A stretch of DNA of 64,000 bases, taken from the NCBI RefSeq assembly GCF_050490315.1, contig NZ_JBNPEO010000013.1, positions 1 through 64,000 of the forward strand, written 5' to 3'. A program made the position numbers and the translations under genes. Below, in pieces: positions 61,502 to 64,000 of this stretch. Position 1 is the stretch's first letter, and every line of letters starts with the position of its first letter. A model generated the notes under the pieces. That model was given only the letters and a program-made list of their open reading frames with translations, was not told the origin of the DNA and made no database searches. The DNA comes from JBNPEO01 sp050490315 (lineage in GTDB: Bacteria > Actinomycetota > Actinomycetes > Actinomycetales > Micrococcaceae).

Positions 61502-61990
61502 ATGACTGAACCGCGCTGGTTGAATGCTGACGAACGCCGGGCCTGGTTGGCGGTGTTGAGCATCACCACATTGCTCCCTGCCACGCTGGATACACAACTC
61601 CAGAACGCTCGGAAACTTTCCCTTTTTGACTACAACGTTCTTGCGATGCTCTCTGAAGCTCCCGGGCAGTACTTGCCCATGAGCGAGTTGGCCGCCAGAA
61701 CTAGCGCATCGTTGTCCCGGCTCTCCCACGTTGTTACCAAGTTGCAGACTCGTGGCTGGGTAGAGCGCCAACCGCACCCCAGCGATGCACGCGTGACCAC
61801 AGCACATCTCACTGAAGAAGGCTTTGCCACGCTGGTGGAGCTTGCTCCGGGGCACGTTGCTACGGTGCGGGGCCTGTTGTTGGACGGCTTGGACGCGGAT
61901 GACGTGTCCGATCTAGCCCGTATTGGGGACAAAATTGTGGCCGCACTGGATGCGGATCATTGGATTCTGCGCGACCCTAGCTCGGCGTAG
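61502..61990 (+). CDS. MarR-family regulator
   Basis: A 162-residue winged-helix protein: LSLFDYNVLAMLSEAP, the recognition helix MSELAARTSASLSRLSHVVTKLQTRGWVE and the wing RQPHPSDARVTTAHLTEEG. It sits between SGNH paralogues 2 and 3 on the same strand and is their likely regulator. TAATACTAAGG and TTAAGAT before its ATG could be promoter elements. Ligand is unknown. Confidence 0.9.
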   Translation: MTEPRWLNADERRAWLAVLSITTLLPATLDTQLQNARKLSLFDYNVLAMLSEAPGQYLPMSELAARTSASLSRLSHVVTKLQTRGWVERQPHPSDARVTTAHLTEEGFATLVELAPGHVATVRGLLLDGLDADDVSDLARIGDKIVAALDADHWILRDPSSA

Positions 61991-62080
61991 TCCTCGCCGC
62001 GGCAGCGGCCAAGCTGCTGCAGGAACACCGGACCGCACTAATACACAGCAGTGGACGTCGAAATCAGTATGGAGTACCAA

Positions 62081-62890
62081 GTGACACCTGAGTCAGTAGA
62101 GCAGTTCAGCACGCGATATGTAGCTCTAGGGGATTCGTTCACCGAAGGCTTGGGGGACCCAGATGAGCAGCGCCCCAATGGTGTGCGTGGTTGGGCGGAT
62201 CGTGTGGCAGAGCAGCTGGCGCTCGCAGATTCATGCCTCGGTTACGCGAACTTGGCCATCCGTGGCAAAAAGCTGCGCCAAGTTTTAGCCGAGCAGTTGG
62301 ATGTTGCGCTTGGCCTTGAGCCCACTGTTGTAACGCTCTATGCCGGTGCCAATGACATTCTCCGGCCCAGCGTGGACATCGACGCTTTGATGCTCGAATA
62401 CAACAAGGCTGTTGCCGCATTGCGTAGCCAAGGTGCCTCAGTTTTGGTGTTTACCGGCTTTGACTCCGGTGCCTCCAAAGTTTTTGGTGCCACCCGCGGA
62501 CGCACCGCAATTTATAACGAATTTGTGCGTGGAATCGCTGCTGATCACGGCGCAACGGTGGTTGACTACTGGCGTTTTGCCGAATACCAGGACTGGCGTT
62601 TGTGGGGCGAAGACCGGATGCACATGTCCACTCCCGGCCACATCAACATGGCTCGCCGGGTGTTGTCCGTCATGGGTCACGATCTGCCCGAGGACTCCGG
62701 TGTTGAGGTTCCTGAGCTACCTGAACTACCTCAGCTGAGTGTGGCCGAGCAATTGCGTGCTAACGCTAAGTGGGCCAAAGAATTCGCGGCCCCGTGGGTG
62801 GTTAGACGTGTGACCGGCCGTTCTTCAGGCGATGGGTTGAGCCCTAAGTATGCGGATCTTGTCTCGGCGCTTGAGCTCGGCTCTCTCTAG
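62081..62890 (+). CDS. SGNH/GDSL hydrolase, paralogue 3
   Basis: A 269-residue third paralogue: GDSFTEG with Ser19, EDRMHMS near the end, but GAND in place of GGND in the oxyanion block. GTG 62081 is preferred since GGAG is 7 bases upstream and the leader then has the length of the other copies; GTG 62051 and ATG 62069 are alternatives. It follows the MarR gene by 90 bases. Confidence 0.86.
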   Translation: MTPESVEQFSTRYVALGDSFTEGLGDPDEQRPNGVRGWADRVAEQLALADSCLGYANLAIRGKKLRQVLAEQLDVALGLEPTVVTLYAGANDILRPSVDIDALMLEYNKAVAALRSQGASVLVFTGFDSGASKVFGATRGRTAIYNEFVRGIAADHGATVVDYWRFAEYQDWRLWGEDRMHMSTPGHINMARRVLSVMGHDLPEDSGVEVPELPELPQLSVAEQLRANAKWAKEFAAPWVVRRVTGRSSGDGLSPKYADLVSALELGSL

Positions 62891-62918
62891 GGCACCAAAG
62901 AGCTGGCGGTGGCCCTGA

Positions 62919-63767
62919 TTAGGCTCTGAAACCCGGAGTCGCAAGGATTTGGCCGTCGCGCTGAATCGCCAAAATGTCTACGTCCCACGTGTCAGCTGCG
63001 TGCCGGAGAGACGCATGCCCGCCGGCAACCACCGCCGTGGCCAGCACGTCTGCGGTGATGATGTCCGCAGCCGCAACGGAAACCTGAACAAACTCTTGAG
63101 AACCCTCCCGCGGTTTCGGCGCTTCCCAATGGTCGTGGACTTGCGAGTAGTCCCAGCGCTGCCAGATATGGTCGCCGCGTTCGGCCGAACCAGAAGTTGC
63201 CAGGGCGGCTGTCCGTCCCGGGCTCAGCGGATGGGCGGCGATCAGGGCGCCGGGATTGGCAGGATCAACAATCCCTGCCTGCCACACCTCGTTTCTACGC
63301 GGTTCAGGAGAACCGGACACCAGCACATCACCACCGGCATTGAGGCACCAATCCACCACCCCTAGCGCATGCAGGCTCTGGGCTGCGCTGCTAATCGCAT
63401 AAGCCTTCACCACCCCACTGAGGTCCACAACGCCGTCGTTCCTTACCGGGTCAAACGCGCCATTGGTGCGGTTTCGCCAGTCGATAGCCGCAGCATACTG
63501 CTCGCGCATCACCGCGGAAGCGTTGGTCAGGTGCAGTTCTCCGCGAGCCAGCTGCGACGCCTCGGAATCAGGACGGTAGAGACTAAAGCGTTCGTCAATC
63601 TCGTCAAAAACCTGTTCGACGACGGCGGTTGCGGCTTCGAGTTCATCGGCGGCTTGCTCGGCACTGATGTGGGGACGCGGTGGTGCGCTGAGACTGATCA
63701 CCGTGCCCATGCATTGGAAGGTCCGGCTGCGGAAGGAATCAGCAGTTTTGGCTGGGGTGTAGTTCAT
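62919..63767 (-). CDS. apbE: FAD:protein FMN transferase
   Basis: A 282-residue ApbE-family enzyme that attaches FMN from FAD to a Thr in target proteins. The motifs are FQCMGTVISL, LARGELHLTN, the DLSGVVKAYAI helix, CLNAGGDVLVSG and ALATSGSAERGDHIW. There is no lipoprotein signal, so it appears cytoplasmic, or it may act before export. It directly follows a gene with an FMN-attachment motif, 3 bases away, which is its likely substrate. Confidence 0.9.
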   Translation of the reverse strand: MNYTPAKTADSFRSRTFQCMGTVISLSAPPRPHISAEQAADELEAATAVVEQVFDEIDERFSLYRPDSEASQLARGELHLTNASAVMREQYAAAIDWRNRTNGAFDPVRNDGVVDLSGVVKAYAISSAAQSLHALGVVDWCLNAGGDVLVSGSPEPRRNEVWQAGIVDPANPGALIAAHPLSPGRTAALATSGSAERGDHIWQRWDYSQVHDHWEAPKPREGSQEFVQVSVAAADIITADVLATAVVAGGHASLRHAADTWDVDILAIQRDGQILATPGFRA

Positions 63768-63770
63768 GGC

Positions 63771-64000
63771 CTAGAAGTGGGCTTCGTCGAGGGCGGCCTG
63801 CAGGGACGTTAGGTAGGCGTCGGAGGTGATCGTGGCTCCGCCGATTGTCTGAACGTTCGCTGACTGGGCTTGGAGGACTTCGCTGCGCAGCATCGGAGCG
63901 GCCTGGTTGCTGATTTGGACTGAGCGCATCTCGGCGTCGGTCAATTGCAGGGCAGTGACATCGGTGATTTTCCCGGAGGCCACCGTGACCTGAACCTGAA
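63771..64000 (-). CDS. FMN-binding domain protein, C-terminal fragment
   Basis: The C-terminal 76 residues or so of a protein that runs off the right edge. IGGATITSDAYLTSLQAAL matches the flavinylation site of FMN-binding domains (NqrC/RnfG/NosR type, S/G-G-A-T-x-T/S), where the Thr of GAT would carry FMN. The frame remains open to 64000. The gene is followed by apbE after 3 bases, so substrate and modifying enzyme form one operon. Confidence 0.85.
   Translation of the reverse strand, partial: QVQVTVASGKITDVTALQLTDAEMRSVQISNQAAPMLRSEVLQAQSANVQTIGGATITSDAYLTSLQAALDEAHF

Overview
The window looks like chromosome from a moderately high-GC Gram-positive actinobacterium of the Arthrobacter/Micrococcaceae type. 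This is judged by protein flavour, many GTG starts, 4-base ATGA/GTGA overlaps, AGGAGG-type ribosome sites, a WXG100-like gene, an actinobacterial Hsp15-like S4 protein, DtxR/IdeR-type iron control and a mannitol EIICBA. No rRNA, tRNA, insertion sequence, phage or CRISPR array was seen. Base composition was not computed.

Layout. 1-57: edge of a small WXG100-like gene. 247-3200: csoR-copZ-copA copper operon (minus) with a CsoR operator inside its promoter. 3220-3362: a possible small structured RNA or orphan terminator. 3432-4897: a BNR-propeller protein coupled to a MoaD/ThiS-like protein ending in Gly-Gly. 5350-8694: lipid kinase, an ACT-domain membrane protein and purB. 8885-10779: a WXG-like small protein translationally coupled to a large alpha/beta hydrolase. 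10853-13270: map, a membrane protein and hisC. 13331-17194: branched-chain 2-oxo acid dehydrogenase E1a-E1b-E2 behind a perfect dyad. 17304-20543: UspA, an aminotransferase, and an FMN reductase divergent from a TetR. 20832-26718: complete oligopeptide ABC importer. 26857-30586: Gfo/Idh/MocA oxidoreductase, and alanine dehydrogenase divergent from a PucR-type regulator. 30601-37436: PTS block (ptsI-ptsH minus; TetR, mtlA, mtlD plus). 37535-46313: MarR with an MFS pump, three further MFS transporters, RraA, DUF456 and a helical-repeat protein. 46573-47639: S4 protein and a membrane protein. 47896-53688: jetA-jetB-jetC (MksF/E/B-like, Wadjet type I) without the nuclease gene jetD. 53698-54192: FBP-type zinc protein. 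54516-59681: iron-siderophore uptake operon behind an iron box. 59768-62890: three SGNH/GDSL hydrolase paralogues with a MarR among them. 62919-64000: ApbE flavin transferase next to its likely FMN-binding substrate.

How it fits together. EI and HPr (31289-33316) supply phosphate to the mannitol permease (34216-36273), and MtlD turns the product into fructose-6-phosphate. The siderophore genes form one translationally coupled unit from lipoprotein to ferri-siderophore reductase. Several divergent regulator/target pairs carry visible palindromes.

The most notable item is the jetABC condensin-like operon lacking jetD. Next are the WXG-like/hydrolase pair, the propeller/beta-grasp pair, the SGNH triplet and a candidate minus-strand RNA upstream of csoR. 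Function calls rest on motif recognition by eye; no database search was run.
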